A DNA stretch of 64,000 bases, from positions 1-64,000 of the IMG/VR virus record IMGVR_UViG_3300025728_000008; one strand, 5' to 3'. A program made the position numbers and the translations under genes. Source of the DNA: a virus. The stretch's first letter is position 1. Every line of letters begins with the position of its first letter. The notes under the pieces are model-generated. The model was not told the DNA's origin and searched no databases. It was given only the letters and a program-made list of their open reading frames with translations. Below are positions 30,141 through 37,362 of this stretch, one piece after another.

Positions 30141-30449
30141 CTAAATTTTGATTGCTTTCAATTCAAATACATTACCATTAAATTCAAGTACTGGTGTAAT
30201 CTTTGCAGTGAATAATACTTCATTTTCGTTCCCGAATTTTACATAGCTTCCAGATGAATAATATACTGCATAATGTTCTGACCAATCCATTTCAAATCCA
30301 TCTGGACATGCATCATATACAGCACCTTCTATTTCTGAATCACACAATTCAACTACGTCAATGAAGTCAACTATCTCATTTTCTGTGATAACATGACCAT
30401 TGAATGTTCTACAGAAAGTTAATAATGTTTTTATCATTGGAATCATCAT
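30141..30449 (-). CDS. Hypothetical protein, 102 aa
   Basis: ATG after AAAGGAGTGGTGCAA. Helical N-terminus, then an acidic middle and a beta-rich end with V-L-F-T-A-K-I and V-F-E-L-K-A-I. Monocistronic between a promoter and the large inverted repeat. Unknown. Confidence 0.8.
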   Translation of the reverse strand: MMIPMIKTLLTFCRTFNGHVITENEIVDFIDVVELCDSEIEGAVYDACPDGFEMDWSEHYAVYYSSGSYVKFGNENEVLFTAKITPVLEFNGNVFELKAIKI

Positions 30450-30478
30450 TTGCACCACTCCTTTGCTTTGTTAACTCT

Positions 30479-30507
30479 AGTATAGCATGTATTTCTTCGC
30501 TTGTCAA
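30479..30507 (-). promoter_or_regulatory. Sigma-A type promoter
   Basis: TTGACA (30507-30502), 17 bp, TATACT (30484-30479); CTCTTGACA context. Confidence 0.88.
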
Positions 30508-30511
30508 GAGA

Positions 30512-30880
30512 TTATTTTTCGTATTTTGCCTTTAATTTCGCTAATAATGCACGTTCTTTCTTTTCTTCCCAATTTTTATGACGTTCTTCTGCTTTCTTTT
30601 GTTGTTCATCTTTTGAAAGCTTCATTTCATCGAATATATCATTAACTGGCACACTATAACAGTCATCTGGATTAAAAATAACTTCAATCACAACTGCATC
30701 ATGATATGGGTAACTTTTATGCTCTTTACCCATCCACAAATAAGAATTTAAATGAGACCGTACATGACCTAAATTACCCCATGATTTACCATTTTTAGTC
30801 CATATTTTATCCCCACCATCAGAACCACCCTTTGAAAATTTACCTGTATTTTTATTCATGATTTTGTATATTTTATTCAT
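30512..30880 (-). CDS. Hypothetical protein, 122 aa
   Basis: ATG after AAGGGGTGGTTTTT. First 75 residues resemble a phage small domain: K-I-Y-K-I-M-N-K-N-T-G-K-F-S-K-G-G, then W-G-N-L-G-H-V-R-S-H-L, as in short proteins that describe printing of gene inputs; the rest is a lysine-rich coiled coil. Not recognised. Confidence 0.78.
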   Translation of the reverse strand: MNKIYKIMNKNTGKFSKGGSDGGDKIWTKNGKSWGNLGHVRSHLNSYLWMGKEHKSYPYHDAVVIEVIFNPDDCYSVPVNDIFDEMKLSKDEQQKKAEERHKNWEEKKERALLAKLKAKYEK

Positions 30881-30903
30881 AAAAACCACCCCTTTTTATG
30901 TAA

Positions 30904-31296
30904 TTATCGCTTCTTTAACAATCTGTATGAATGACCTTCTTTTTCAACATATTTAATTGCTTTTTGTAATTCTTTTTCATCTGTAAATACTTTTGCATAT
31001 TTAATATCATTAGTATACATAATTTGATATTTATTATTAATCGGATGTTTATATCTTTTTAAGAAAAATGACCCATCCCATGTAATTTGAATCACCTCAT
31101 TTAATCCACTATCCATTTCAACTTCTGTTTGCATGAATTTATAGTATTCACTGCTGTATCGCTCATAATCCTTTAAGAGACTGTTTATTACGTGTTGTGG
31201 ACTTCCTGCACTCATTCCTAATGCAATTGCCTTAGAAGTGCGATTCATCCCTTCCTCAAGCATATTAGCCTTATTTATAATTTCCGCTACATTCAT
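30904..31296 (-). CDS. Hypothetical protein, 130 aa
   Basis: ATG after GGAGAGTGACAAT. Helical N-terminal 60 residues, beta-rich C-terminal part with many Y and K residues. Not recognised. Confidence 0.8.
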   Translation of the reverse strand: MNVAEIINKANMLEEGMNRTSKAIALGMSAGSPQHVINSLLKDYERYSSEYYKFMQTEVEMDSGLNEVIQITWDGSFFLKRYKHPINNKYQIMYTNDIKYAKVFTDEKELQKAIKYVEKEGHSYRLLKKR

Positions 31297-31300
31297 ATTG

Positions 31301-31642
31301 TCACTCTCCTAAATTTGAATTTCTAATTATTTCCATTCTACGATGATAGTCATCATTACTGTCACGATTATTATTTGGTTTTGGTTTAATTCTTGTAGGA
31401 CTACTTTTTCTTGTACTGCAAGAATGATTATTATCTTTTATTTCAATTTTAATTTTAGGCTTATAACCTTGTTCTTTCAAATACTGATTTGTTTCAGCTC
31501 TCACTTGCTTTAGTCTCTCTTTATCTTGGACTTCCTTCTTTTCTTCTTGCTTGCGAGTATGCACACCAAACGCTATTGAAGCCATGCATAGTATAAATAT
31601 TGAAGTCAAACCCAATAATCCTTCAATCATTGAATTTGTCAT
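31301..31642 (-). CDS. Single-pass membrane protein with basic tail, 113 aa
   Basis: The ATG is the one after GGAACGATAAT; the longer frame upstream overlaps another gene. Residues 5-27 form a membrane helix (G-L-L-G-L-T-S-I-F-I-L), then a K/E-rich helix and a K/S/N-rich tail. Likely cytoplasmic tail; unknown role. Confidence 0.78.
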   Translation of the reverse strand: MTNSMIEGLLGLTSIFILCMASIAFGVHTRKQEEKKEVQDKERLKQVRAETNQYLKEQGYKPKIKIEIKDNNHSCSTRKSSPTRIKPKPNNNRDSNDDYHRRMEIIRNSNLGE

Positions 31643-31643
31643 A

Positions 31644-31865
31644 TTATCGTTCCTTCCAGTCTTCATGTAAATAGAATACATGAGTAGGTATTCCTGTTCC
31701 ATGCTGTCTATCATGGTGTCTAGTGTATCTGACACCATTTCTTTCTAGAAATTCTTCCATCTCATCATGCATATTGTCTTCATCAAACAAGATACAACAA
31801 CCATTTTGGAATAAATACTTTAATTCTTCTGCAAATTCAGTGAAATGACCTTTTTTAAGAGACAT
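31644..31865 (-). CDS. Hypothetical protein, 73 aa
   Basis: ATG after AAAGGAGCGTGATTAA. Contains C-C-I-L-F-D-E-D-N and R-H-H-D-R-Q-H-G: histidine-rich C-terminal half that might bind metal. Unrecognised. Confidence 0.78.
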   Translation of the reverse strand: MSLKKGHFTEFAEELKYLFQNGCCILFDEDNMHDEMEEFLERNGVRYTRHHDRQHGTGIPTHVFYLHEDWKER

Positions 31866-32135
31866 TTAATCACGCTCCTTTAATCGAATTAATTGTTCCA
31901 GTAATTCAATACGGGCTTCTTTCTTTGCTAATGCTTTACCATAACCCACATCATCAAATTCTTCCCATCCATCATAATCTCTTACATCAACTTCATGTTT
32001 TTTCTCCCATGCAAGATGCTCTTTTAAAGTGTTAATAGAGATACGATTCTTCAATTTCTTTTTTAATACCCTAACCATATCCGACTTTGCTATGTGGTCT
32101 TTCCATATTTTCATTACTGTGTCTGGATATCTCAT
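31866..32135 (-). CDS. Hypothetical basic helical protein, 89 aa
   Basis: ATG after AAGGAGATGGTGCT. Helical, K-rich N-terminal half, then an acidic turn (D-Y-D-G-W-E-E) and a leucine-rich end. Possible DNA-binding helices, not recognisable. First gene after the promoter at 32156-32184. Confidence 0.8.
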   Translation of the reverse strand: MRYPDTVMKIWKDHIAKSDMVRVLKKKLKNRISINTLKEHLAWEKKHEVDVRDYDGWEEFDDVGYGKALAKKEARIELLEQLIRLKERD

Positions 32136-32155
32136 AGCACCATCTCCTTAATAAT

Positions 32156-32184
32156 AGTTTACTATATTTTGTTTCTTTTGTCAA
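32156..32184 (-). promoter_or_regulatory. Sigma-A type promoter with CGCTTGACA
   Basis: TTGACA (32184-32179), 17 bp, TAAACT (32161-32156). Confidence 0.8.
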
Positions 32185-32203
32185 GCGAATCATTAATTTG
32201 TTT

Positions 32204-32500
32204 TTATTTTATTTCTGTGAAGTAATTACAAGACATCAAAGCAAATTTATGACCATTTTTTATATAATATCCTTGTGGTTCGTTACTGTTGCCAAATAAT
32301 CTTACCCATAAAGAATCATCAAATGTCAATGGAATGTCTCTTGGTCTATCAAGCTTCACAAGATACAGAGTATTGCTATACCTTGACAATGTTACCCCAT
32401 GTAATTCAATTGGTTTATCAGTATCAAGATAAGTTTTAACATAACGCAATGAATCTTCACTTATATTTTCTGTATCAATCTTTACATATTGTTGTTTCAT
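32204..32500 (-). CDS. Hypothetical protein, 98 aa
   Basis: ATG after AAAGGAGGAATCCGA. Beta-rich with alternating hydrophobic residues and a C-terminal stretch F-A-L-M-S-C-N-Y-F. Overlaps the upstream gene by 4 bases. Not recognised. Confidence 0.8.
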   Translation of the reverse strand: MKQQYVKIDTENISEDSLRYVKTYLDTDKPIELHGVTLSRYSNTLYLVKLDRPRDIPLTFDDSLWVRLFGNSNEPQGYYIKNGHKFALMSCNYFTEIK

Positions 32501-32691
32501 TCGGATTCCTCCTTTGTCCACCAGTCTGTAATAAATTCTTTCACTTTAATATTGATATACATATCATTAAGAGGATAATAGACTTTCACATATTCGTCAT
32601 TGTATTTACCTTGAAACACCACAATGTCATCATCAGCATTTGTATATTCTTGACCGACAATAAATTCAAAAGTATAAGTTACTTTCTCCAT
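32497..32691 (-). CDS. Hypothetical beta-rich protein, 64 aa
   Basis: ATG after AGGGAGATGATAAT. The open frame continues upstream through the promoter and is not coding there. Sequence opens V-T-Y-T-F-E-F-I-V-G-Q-E-Y, a likely small barrel. Not recognised. Confidence 0.8.
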   Translation of the reverse strand: MEKVTYTFEFIVGQEYTNADDDIVVFQGKYNDEYVKVYYPLNDMYINIKVKEFITDWWTKEESE

Positions 32692-32721
32692 ATTATCATC
32701 TCCCTTTGTTTTGTTACTCTT

Positions 32722-32750
32722 AGTATACACTATAATAATTCTCCCGTCAA
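32722..32750 (-). promoter_or_regulatory. Sigma-A type promoter with CGCTTGACG
   Basis: TTGACG (32750-32745), 17 bp, TATACT (32727-32722). Its leader is nearly identical to that of the promoter at 45240-45269 for about 35 bases. Confidence 0.85.
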
Positions 32751-32758
32751 GCGAAATT

Positions 32759-32971
32759 TTAATAATCTTCATCTTCTTCATAATCTTTTTTGTATTCAAC
32801 CACTTCACGGATTGCAAGTGGAATGTCATAGTAGTTCATCCATTTAAGAGCATTGTGAAATTCTTCTTCTGTATCATATGTTCTTGTTTCAACATACTCT
32901 TTCACACCGTGGTCATTACCTACTCGCACCTTAATTTCCCAATACTTTGATTCAACAATTAATTTTATCAT
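32759..32971 (-). CDS. Hypothetical protein, 70 aa
   Basis: ATG after AGGAGGGATTTT; the longer frame upstream has no ribosome site. Strand-strand-helix with W-E-I-K-V-R-V and an acidic tail (E-E-D-E-D-Y). Not recognised. Confidence 0.78.
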   Translation of the reverse strand: MIKLIVESKYWEIKVRVGNDHGVKEYVETRTYDTEEEFHNALKWMNYYDIPLAIREVVEYKKDYEEDEDY

Positions 32972-32981
32972 AAAATCCCTC

Positions 32982-33236
32982 CTATTTATCTTCTGGGTCA
33001 TATTCTAATTCAATTTTAACTTTGACACCATCACCTAAATACTTTCCACCTGCTTCTGCAACGCTCCAGAATGCATCATATAGCTCCACAATCAAATTTT
33101 CAAGGTGTTTCTCTGTTGATTTAATTGGCGTAAACTGACCATCGTGAGACATCTCTGAAAGCATCTTATTATACTTATCACAACTTTTCTGGTCTTGCAT
33201 CGGAATATTGAAATTTAAAGTCTTTTTCCATTCCAT
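32982..33236 (-). CDS. Hypothetical protein, 84 aa
   Basis: ATG after GGAGGGTGGAATTAAT. Helical with W-K-K-T-L-N-F-N at the start and a beta end (V-K-V-K-I-E-L-E-Y). Looks like a small phage regulatory protein; no family found. Confidence 0.78.
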   Translation of the reverse strand: MEWKKTLNFNIPMQDQKSCDKYNKMLSEMSHDGQFTPIKSTEKHLENLIVELYDAFWSVAEAGGKYLGDGVKVKIELEYDPEDK

Positions 33237-33237
33237 A

Positions 33238-33489
33238 TTAATTCCACCCTCCAGATTGTTTTTTCTTCATATCTAACAATTCTGAATCATAATTGATTAC
33301 ATATGTAAGTGCATCAATCTGTATATTCAATGTATTAATCAGATTCATTACACGAGAATAGTCTTTTTTCTCTTCATCAGACAGTTTAGACCAGTCTGCA
33401 ATACCGAAACCATTTTTTATTCCTCTTGCATCTTCTAATTGACCTTTTAATTCTTCACGCTTTTTTAATACTGTTTCTAATGATTTCAT
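33238..33489 (-). CDS. Hypothetical helical protein, 83 aa
   Basis: ATG after AAGGAGAGATGTCT. Two coiled-coil helices; C-terminal I-D-A-L-T-Y-V-I-N-Y-D-S-E resembles the end of the 103-residue protein at 27074-27385. Confidence 0.8.
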   Translation of the reverse strand: MKSLETVLKKREELKGQLEDARGIKNGFGIADWSKLSDEEKKDYSRVMNLINTLNIQIDALTYVINYDSELLDMKKKQSGGWN

Positions 33490-33501
33490 AGACATCTCTC
33501 C

Positions 33502-33783
33502 TTATTGTTTATCATAATTTTTTACTTCAAGATATGTAGTGTAAAAGTCATTTGTTTGATATTCTACCTTATATATTGCACCTTTTTCTAGTGGTTTTGG
33601 TTCATCATCCCAATACAGACTAACAACATTACCATTTTTATCTTCAAATATAGCTACTTGTTTTTCATATTTAGCTTTAACAACTGTATTTCCCACAAAC
33701 TTCAATTCTTTTTGTTCGAACGTTTGCCCACCGCCACACCCAACCAAGAGGACTAGAAACAATACTGTAATAAGTTTTTTCAT
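33502..33783 (-). CDS. Predicted lipoprotein, 93 aa
   Basis: Signal peptide with lipobox L-V-G-C at 13-16, directly followed by G-G-G-Q. Mature domain of about 75 residues, beta-rich, possibly OB-like, with N-T-V-V-K-A-K-Y-E-K. Fourth lipoprotein of the window. Confidence 0.85.
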   Translation of the reverse strand: MKKLITVLFLVLLVGCGGGQTFEQKELKFVGNTVVKAKYEKQVAIFEDKNGNVVSLYWDDEPKPLEKGAIYKVEYQTNDFYTTYLEVKNYDKQ

Positions 33784-33797
33784 TATACCACTCCTTT

Positions 33798-33815
33798 ATA
33801 AAATTGAGTTTTTAT
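33798..33815 (-). repeat. Intercistronic mini-hairpin (linker repeat)
   Basis: ATAAAA-N6-TTTTAT, overlapping the upstream stop, before AAGGAG of the lipoprotein gene. Confidence 0.6.
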
Positions 33816-33973
33816 TAAAATAATCCACCATTACTACCTTGACCTCCATCATCCTTACCTGTACCACTGTCATCTCCACCTTTGGAGAAACATAACCAAG
33901 TTAGGATGATGAGAAATATTCCAAGTATTGTATAAATGATACCTCCTAATATTAAACCCCATATTGGATACAT
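33815..33973 (-). CDS. Single-pass membrane protein with glycine-rich tail, 52 aa
   Basis: ATG after GAGGTGATATT. Residues 4-28 form a membrane helix (L-I-L-G-G-I-I-Y-T-I-L-G), then a D/G/S-rich flexible tail. Flanked by mini-hairpins on both sides. Unknown. Confidence 0.7.
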   Translation of the reverse strand: MYPIWGLILGGIIYTILGIFLIILTWLCFSKGGDDSGTGKDDGGQGSNGGLF

Positions 33974-33984
33974 AATATCACCTC

Positions 33985-34002
33985 ATAAAAGTAAACTTTT
34001 AT
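33985..34002 (-). repeat. Intercistronic mini-hairpin (linker repeat)
   Basis: ATAAAA-N6-TTTTAT, upstream TAA inside, GAGG after. Confidence 0.6.
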
Positions 34003-34157
34003 TCACCAAATTCTTTTCTATTAACATATAGAATATTATCACAAAGTTCATCAAAACATTTAATGCTACAAATACTTCCATACGCACTTCCAACAATATC
34101 CTCATCTTTTTCAGCAACTATTGTTCTTTCACATACAGTACAAGTTCCTTTTACCAT
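33999..34157 (-). CDS. Small zinc-finger-like protein, 52 aa
   Basis: ATG after AAGGAGGAATTTAT. C-T-V-C at 6-9 and C-S-I-K-C at 30-34 give a four-cysteine zinc site with a 20-residue spacer, similar in size and layout to the zinc protein at 1072-1230. Function unknown. Confidence 0.72.
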   Translation of the reverse strand: MVKGTCTVCERTIVAEKDEDIVGSAYGSICSIKCFDELCDNILYVNRKEFGE

Positions 34158-34172
34158 ATAAATTCCTCCTTG

Positions 34173-34190
34173 TTAAAAGTAAAATTTTAT
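34173..34190 (-). repeat. Intercistronic mini-hairpin (linker repeat)
   Basis: TTAAAA-N6-TTTTAT, overlaps the upstream stop codon. Confidence 0.55.
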
Positions 34191-34393
34191 CAATCTTCAT
34201 AGATAGAAACAACTACCTTTACCCTTTTCCCATTGTATTCTTCTAACAAATCCCCTAAATCTGCACCGTCATCTCCTATTATTTCGTGCCAGATATATCC
34301 ATAATGTTCATTGTCTCTGACAGTACCAACCATGACAACTTGTTCTGTTCCAGATGAATCCTTACCTATATGATAGCTCTTTTTATTTTTCAT
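34190..34393 (-). CDS. Hypothetical protein, 67 aa
   Basis: ATG after AGGGAGATGATTGT. Beta-rich with V-V-M-V-G-T-V and K-R-V-K-V-V-V-S. Not recognised. Confidence 0.78.
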   Translation of the reverse strand: MKNKKSYHIGKDSSGTEQVVMVGTVRDNEHYGYIWHEIIGDDGADLGDLLEEYNGKRVKVVVSIYED

Positions 34394-34409
34394 ACAATCA
34401 TCTCCCTTG

Positions 34410-34427
34410 TTAAAATTAAGATTTTAT
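34410..34427 (-). repeat. Intercistronic mini-hairpin (linker repeat)
   Basis: TTAAAA-N6-TTTTAT, abuts the upstream stop. Confidence 0.55.
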
Positions 34428-34511
34428 TTACCAAACACCTAACAAAACACATACCCATATTAAACATGCACAAGACAATATATAACAGACAACACTTATA
34501 ATATTTCTCAT
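34428..34511 (-). CDS. Very small membrane peptide, 27 aa
   Basis: ATG overlaps the stop of the 108-residue gene after GAGGGTGTTTTA. One hydrophobic helix with three cysteines (V-C-Y-I-L-S-C-A-C). Its reality is supported by ribosome site and operon spacing only. Confidence 0.55.
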   Translation of the reverse strand: MRNIISVVCYILSCACLIWVCVLLGVW

Positions 34512-34837
34512 TAAAACACCCTCTTTCCAATTGCTTTCTCTATGTCTTTTCTCCATTCGTTGTAAAGTTTTGTGGCATATTTATCTAAACCTAATTCTTG
34601 TATAACTTCTTTCACGTGAATTTTTAATTTGTCATAAGTTTCCTCATCGTAATCAATCTCAATCTCAAAACTTTTAACTAAGTCTTCTTTGCTTCCTGTC
34701 TCGGAATAATCAAAATCTATATCATCAATATCTTGATTGATTGAAAAGACATGAAACAATCCTTTTTCTGTTGTCAAGTATCCACACAAACCACCAAAAG
34801 CAGGAGGTGAAAATCCTCTTTCTTCCCATTTTCTCAT
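34511..34837 (-). CDS. Hypothetical acidic protein, 108 aa
   Basis: The ATG is the second of two; the first overlaps the GGAGAG ribosome site. N-terminal beta part with G-G-L-C-G-Y, then acidic helices (D-D-I-D-F-D, E-I-D-Y-D-E-E). Not recognised. Confidence 0.78.
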   Translation of the reverse strand: MRKWEERGFSPPAFGGLCGYLTTEKGLFHVFSINQDIDDIDFDYSETGSKEDLVKSFEIEIDYDEETYDKLKIHVKEVIQELGLDKYATKLYNEWRKDIEKAIGKRVF

Positions 34838-34862
34838 AAGCATCTCTCCTTTGTATAAGTTA

Positions 34863-34891
34863 ATTATACTACATTATGATTCTTTTGTCAA
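34863..34891 (-). promoter_or_regulatory. Sigma-A type promoter with CGCTTGACA
   Basis: TTGACA (34891-34886), 17 bp, TATAAT (34868-34863); drives the operon to 32759. Confidence 0.9.
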
Positions 34892-34901
34892 GCGAAAATT
34901 T

Positions 34902-35051
34902 TTAGACTCCGTATTTTACTAAACTACGAATTTCATCTACTGCTTTTGGATGTGCTTCTTCACATTGTTCTAATTCTTGTAAAACCTCTTTTGGAGAATA
35001 TCCTAATGAAATAGCTTCATTGAATGCATCTATTGTTTCTTGATACGTCAT
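34902..35051 (-). CDS. Hypothetical helical protein, 49 aa
   Basis: ATG after GGGATGATTCT. Two helices: Y-Q-E-T-I-D-A-F-N-E and P-K-E-V-L-Q-E-L-E-Q. Small enough to be a regulator; no family found. Confidence 0.7.
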   Translation of the reverse strand: MTYQETIDAFNEAISLGYSPKEVLQELEQCEEAHPKAVDEIRSLVKYGV

Positions 35052-35359
35052 AGAATCATCCCATTAATCTTGCTTAATCGTTCTTCTAATGTCTCTAGGG
35101 CTTCTTTAACTCTATCATTACGCACTTTATGTGAAGCATGTTCAATATCTCCTTCAAACTCTGTATAAGCTCTAAGCTTGTAATTCATTCGTTGAATCAT
35201 TTTAAAAAGCACCATCACATCATTACCACTACGCTCATAAGTGTTGATAATGTTGAATAGCATAGCGTTATTTTCTTTACTTGCTTGCATTTTCATTTCC
35301 TGTACCTTTTTAGCAGTTTCGGATTCTGTTTGCCATTTGTCTTGTTCATACATACTCAT
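35048..35359 (-). CDS. Hypothetical helical protein, 103 aa
   Basis: ATG after AGGGGTGATTCA. Helical throughout with alternating K/E and M residues. Overlaps its downstream neighbour by 4 bases. Not recognised. Confidence 0.78.
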   Translation of the reverse strand: MSMYEQDKWQTESETAKKVQEMKMQASKENNAMLFNIINTYERSGNDVMVLFKMIQRMNYKLRAYTEFEGDIEHASHKVRNDRVKEALETLEERLSKINGMIL

Positions 35360-35369
35360 TGAATCACCC

Positions 35370-35558
35370 CTATTTTACGTTTTTAAAAACTCCTTGCTCT
35401 TTCACATAATAATTATAAGTTGGTGCATATTTATCTACATAAGCCTGTGCATCATGACCATTATCAAACGATGTAATGTATGTAGAATCATTATCATCAT
35501 AATAAGCATCAAGCTTTTCAAATATACTGTAAATTGTTGCGACTCTAATAGTTTTCAT
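35370..35558 (-). CDS. Hypothetical protein, 62 aa
   Basis: ATG after AAGGGGCGGTTTA, overlapping the preceding stop by one base. Strand-helix-strand with Y-Y-D-D-N-D-S-T-Y and Y-V-D-K-Y-A-P-T. Not recognised. Confidence 0.78.
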   Translation of the reverse strand: MKTIRVATIYSIFEKLDAYYDDNDSTYITSFDNGHDAQAYVDKYAPTYNYYVKEQGVFKNVK

Positions 35559-35890
35559 TAAACCGCCCCTTTCACATATCGTCTAACGTATCTATAAACA
35601 TTATCACGTACTTCTGTATCATCCCAATCCCACTTCATAGCATCGTGATAGTATAATTCTTTAACGTTGATACCAATTTTAATTATTTCATCGTCACTTG
35701 GATTTTGACCTGTAATATCCTTATAACACATTACAATGATATCATTCATCGGCTTATCTTCTTCATTTTCTAAAGTATTCATGTATGCCAAAACCCAATC
35801 TAGCATATCGACTCTATCCATTTCTAATTCTTTTTCTAACTGTGTTCGAGTAGATTTAAGTTGTTCTTTTAATGTTTTCCATTTACCCAT
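35558..35890 (-). CDS. Hypothetical helical protein, 110 aa
   Basis: ATG after AAGGAGATGATGTT. Coiled first 40 residues, central conserved-looking D-I-I-V-M-C-Y-K-D-I-T-G, and W-D-W-D-D-T near the end. Not recognised. Confidence 0.8.
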   Translation of the reverse strand: MGKWKTLKEQLKSTRTQLEKELEMDRVDMLDWVLAYMNTLENEEDKPMNDIIVMCYKDITGQNPSDDEIIKIGINVKELYYHDAMKWDWDDTEVRDNVYRYVRRYVKGAV

Positions 35891-35915
35891 AACATCATCT
35901 CCTTATCTTAATTAC

Positions 35916-35944
35916 ATTTTATCACACTTCAAATCTTGTGTCAA
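35916..35944 (-). promoter_or_regulatory. Sigma-A type promoter with CGCTTGACA
   Basis: TTGACA (35944-35939), 17 bp, TAAAAT (35921-35916). Confidence 0.82.
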
Positions 35945-35949
35945 GCGAA

Positions 35950-36336
35950 TTATTTAATTACTTTTTCAAGTTTCTCAATAAAATAATTCAATGTATTCGA
36001 AACAGGGAAATCATAGGCTTCAAATGCTTTGTCTTTCTCTTCCTTCATTTCTGCTAAAATCTCCAGAATGCTTTCTGTGCTGTTTGGAGATAAGATAGAC
36101 CCTTTTGTATCATCAATCAACTCTCCAGAATCTATAACCTTATCTATCTCACTTCTCATGGAAAGTGCAGTGCTCTTGTATTTAACAAACACACTGTCAA
36201 TATCATTTTCATACTCATCATAGAATGCTAAAGATAAACCACTACCAATACCAGACCCACTTAACCCAATACGTACAGATGCACCTTTTTGTTTTATAAA
36301 CATTGGTGATAATTCATCATGAAATTTTTTACCCAT
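35950..36336 (-). CDS. Hypothetical protein, 128 aa
   Basis: ATG after AAAGGAGAGATGTCTA. N-terminal part is glycine/serine rich (R-I-G-L-S-G-S-G-I-G-S-G-L), followed by helices. The glycine-rich stretch is not a Walker motif (no GKS/T). Unknown. Confidence 0.78.
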   Translation of the reverse strand: MGKKFHDELSPMFIKQKGASVRIGLSGSGIGSGLSLAFYDEYENDIDSVFVKYKSTALSMRSEIDKVIDSGELIDDTKGSILSPNSTESILEILAEMKEEKDKAFEAYDFPVSNTLNYFIEKLEKVIK

Positions 36337-36487
36337 TAGACATCTCTCCTTTTAATTTATTATTATATTCCTCTTGCATTTTTTTATCTTTCTTGTCATT
36401 ACCTAGTTCTCTACATGACCAACAATAAACTTCTGTTTCTTTTTGATTATACCAATCATGACACCATTTACATTTACACATTGCCAT
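36329..36487 (-). CDS. Small zinc-ribbon-like protein, 52 aa
   Basis: ATG after GGAGGAATGCTT. C-K-C-K-W-C-H at 4-10 and C-W-S-C at 22-25 form a likely zinc site; the C-terminal half is a K/E helix. Overlaps the following gene by 8 bases. Unknown. Confidence 0.72.
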   Translation of the reverse strand: MAMCKCKWCHDWYNQKETEVYCWSCRELGNDKKDKKMQEEYNNKLKGEMSNG

Positions 36488-36499
36488 AAGCATTCCTCC

Positions 36500-36517
36500 A
36501 TAAAATCAGACTTTTAT
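36500..36517 (-). repeat. Intercistronic mini-hairpin (linker repeat)
   Basis: ATAAAA-N6-TTTTAT, upstream stop inside, GGAGG next. Confidence 0.6.
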
Positions 36518-36708
36518 ACAGATTTTTTAGCACCTCTAGGTAGTTTGCCAACTGTAAATGGCTTATTTAAATCTCTAGAGCATCTAAGCTCACCATTAAG
36601 ATTAACAAAGTAATAAGAGCCATCCATAATCACTTTCCGTTGGACTTGATGTATTTCTCCAAGATAATCAATTAATATAGTTTTCAATGTAGTTTCCATA
36701 GTTTTCAT
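36514..36708 (-). CDS. Hypothetical protein, 64 aa
   Basis: ATG after AAGGAGGTAATGCT. Strands with V-I-M-D-G-S-Y-Y-F-V-N and a basic C-terminus (G-A-K-K-S-V). Not recognised. Confidence 0.75.
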   Translation of the reverse strand: MKTMETTLKTILIDYLGEIHQVQRKVIMDGSYYFVNLNGELRCSRDLNKPFTVGKLPRGAKKSV

Positions 36709-36722
36709 AGCATTACCTCCTT

Positions 36723-36742
36723 GATAATATGAGAATTTTATC
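36723..36742 (-). repeat. Degenerate intercistronic mini-hairpin
   Basis: GATAATAT-N4-ATTTTATC; imperfect member of the linker family, overlapping the upstream stop. Confidence 0.45.
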
Positions 36743-36929
36743 AGTCTACTCCTTTAGTCCAGTTAGCCAATAATCTTGCATGACTAATAACATGACTTTT
36801 AAATACTTTTACTAGACCTGCAACTCTCTTATTTTCTTGTGATTTTTTTGCAAATTCTTCGCTTGTAAGTTCTTCAACAATTTCATTTGTCAACTTTTGT
36901 ACTAATATAGCTTTTTCTTGTATATTCAT
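36741..36929 (-). CDS. Hypothetical helical protein, 62 aa
   Basis: ATG after AAGGAGGAATGTTT. Helical, with I-V-E-E-L-T-S-E-E-F-A and a basic second half. Not recognised. Confidence 0.75.
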   Translation of the reverse strand: MNIQEKAILVQKLTNEIVEELTSEEFAKKSQENKRVAGLVKVFKSHVISHARLLANWTKGVD

Positions 36930-36941
36930 AAACATTCCTCC

Positions 36942-37100
36942 TTATTCGTCATTCCAATGTGTTCCTGTCACTTTACGAACACAATCAAGCAAATGCAACT
37001 GCTTCTTTAAATCACCATCATGTAATGCATCTTCTAGAAGGTCTAGATAAGATTTAAGCTGTTCCATTTCACCTGCACCGATAACATATTGTACTTGCAT
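36942..37100 (-). CDS. Hypothetical protein, 52 aa
   Basis: ATG after AGGAGTGATGTAT. Helical, acidic-leucine rich (L-L-E-D-A-L-H-D-G-D-L). Not recognised. Confidence 0.7.
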   Translation of the reverse strand: MQVQYVIGAGEMEQLKSYLDLLEDALHDGDLKKQLHLLDCVRKVTGTHWNDE

Positions 37101-37105
37101 ATACA

Positions 37106-37231
37106 TCACTCCTCATCATCATTTAAACAGTCTTCACAAGCGTTACAAGACCAACAATAAGCACATCCACAATCATTTCCACCACAATCACAACAATCAT
37201 ACATATACTCGCAATTACATGGTTTTGTCAT
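37106..37231 (-). CDS. Cysteine-rich protein, 41 aa, metallothionein-like
   Basis: ATG after AAGGAGTCGATAAT. Eleven cysteines in 41 residues (positions 5, 7, 13, 14, 16, 21, 23, 26, 29, 32, 35), arranged as C-x-C, C-C-x-C and C-x2-C pairs, with an acidic end. Such density is typical of metallothioneins or multi-zinc proteins. Sandwiched between other small genes with zinc-type C-x2-C pairs. Function unknown. Confidence 0.72.
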   Translation of the reverse strand: MTKPCNCEYMYDCCDCGGNDCGCAYCWSCNACEDCLNDDEE

Positions 37232-37232
37232 A

Positions 37233-37358
37233 TTATCGACTCCTTAGAATTAATGTATTTATATTCTTATTATTGTTACACCATGTACACTTACCGTTCT
37301 TTTCAATATTATAGAGTGTTAGACACGCTTTACAGCGTTTTGCTTTTGGTTTAATCAT
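37233..37358 (-). CDS. Small zinc-ribbon-like protein, 41 aa
   Basis: ATG after GGAGAGTGATATT. C-K-A-C at 9-12 and C-T-W-C at 24-27 give a four-cysteine zinc site; basic overall. Overlaps the RBS of the cysteine-rich gene downstream. Probably a nucleic-acid or protein adapter. Confidence 0.72.
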   Translation of the reverse strand: MIKPKAKRCKACLTLYNIEKNGKCTWCNNNKNINTLILRSR

Positions 37359-37362
37359 AATA

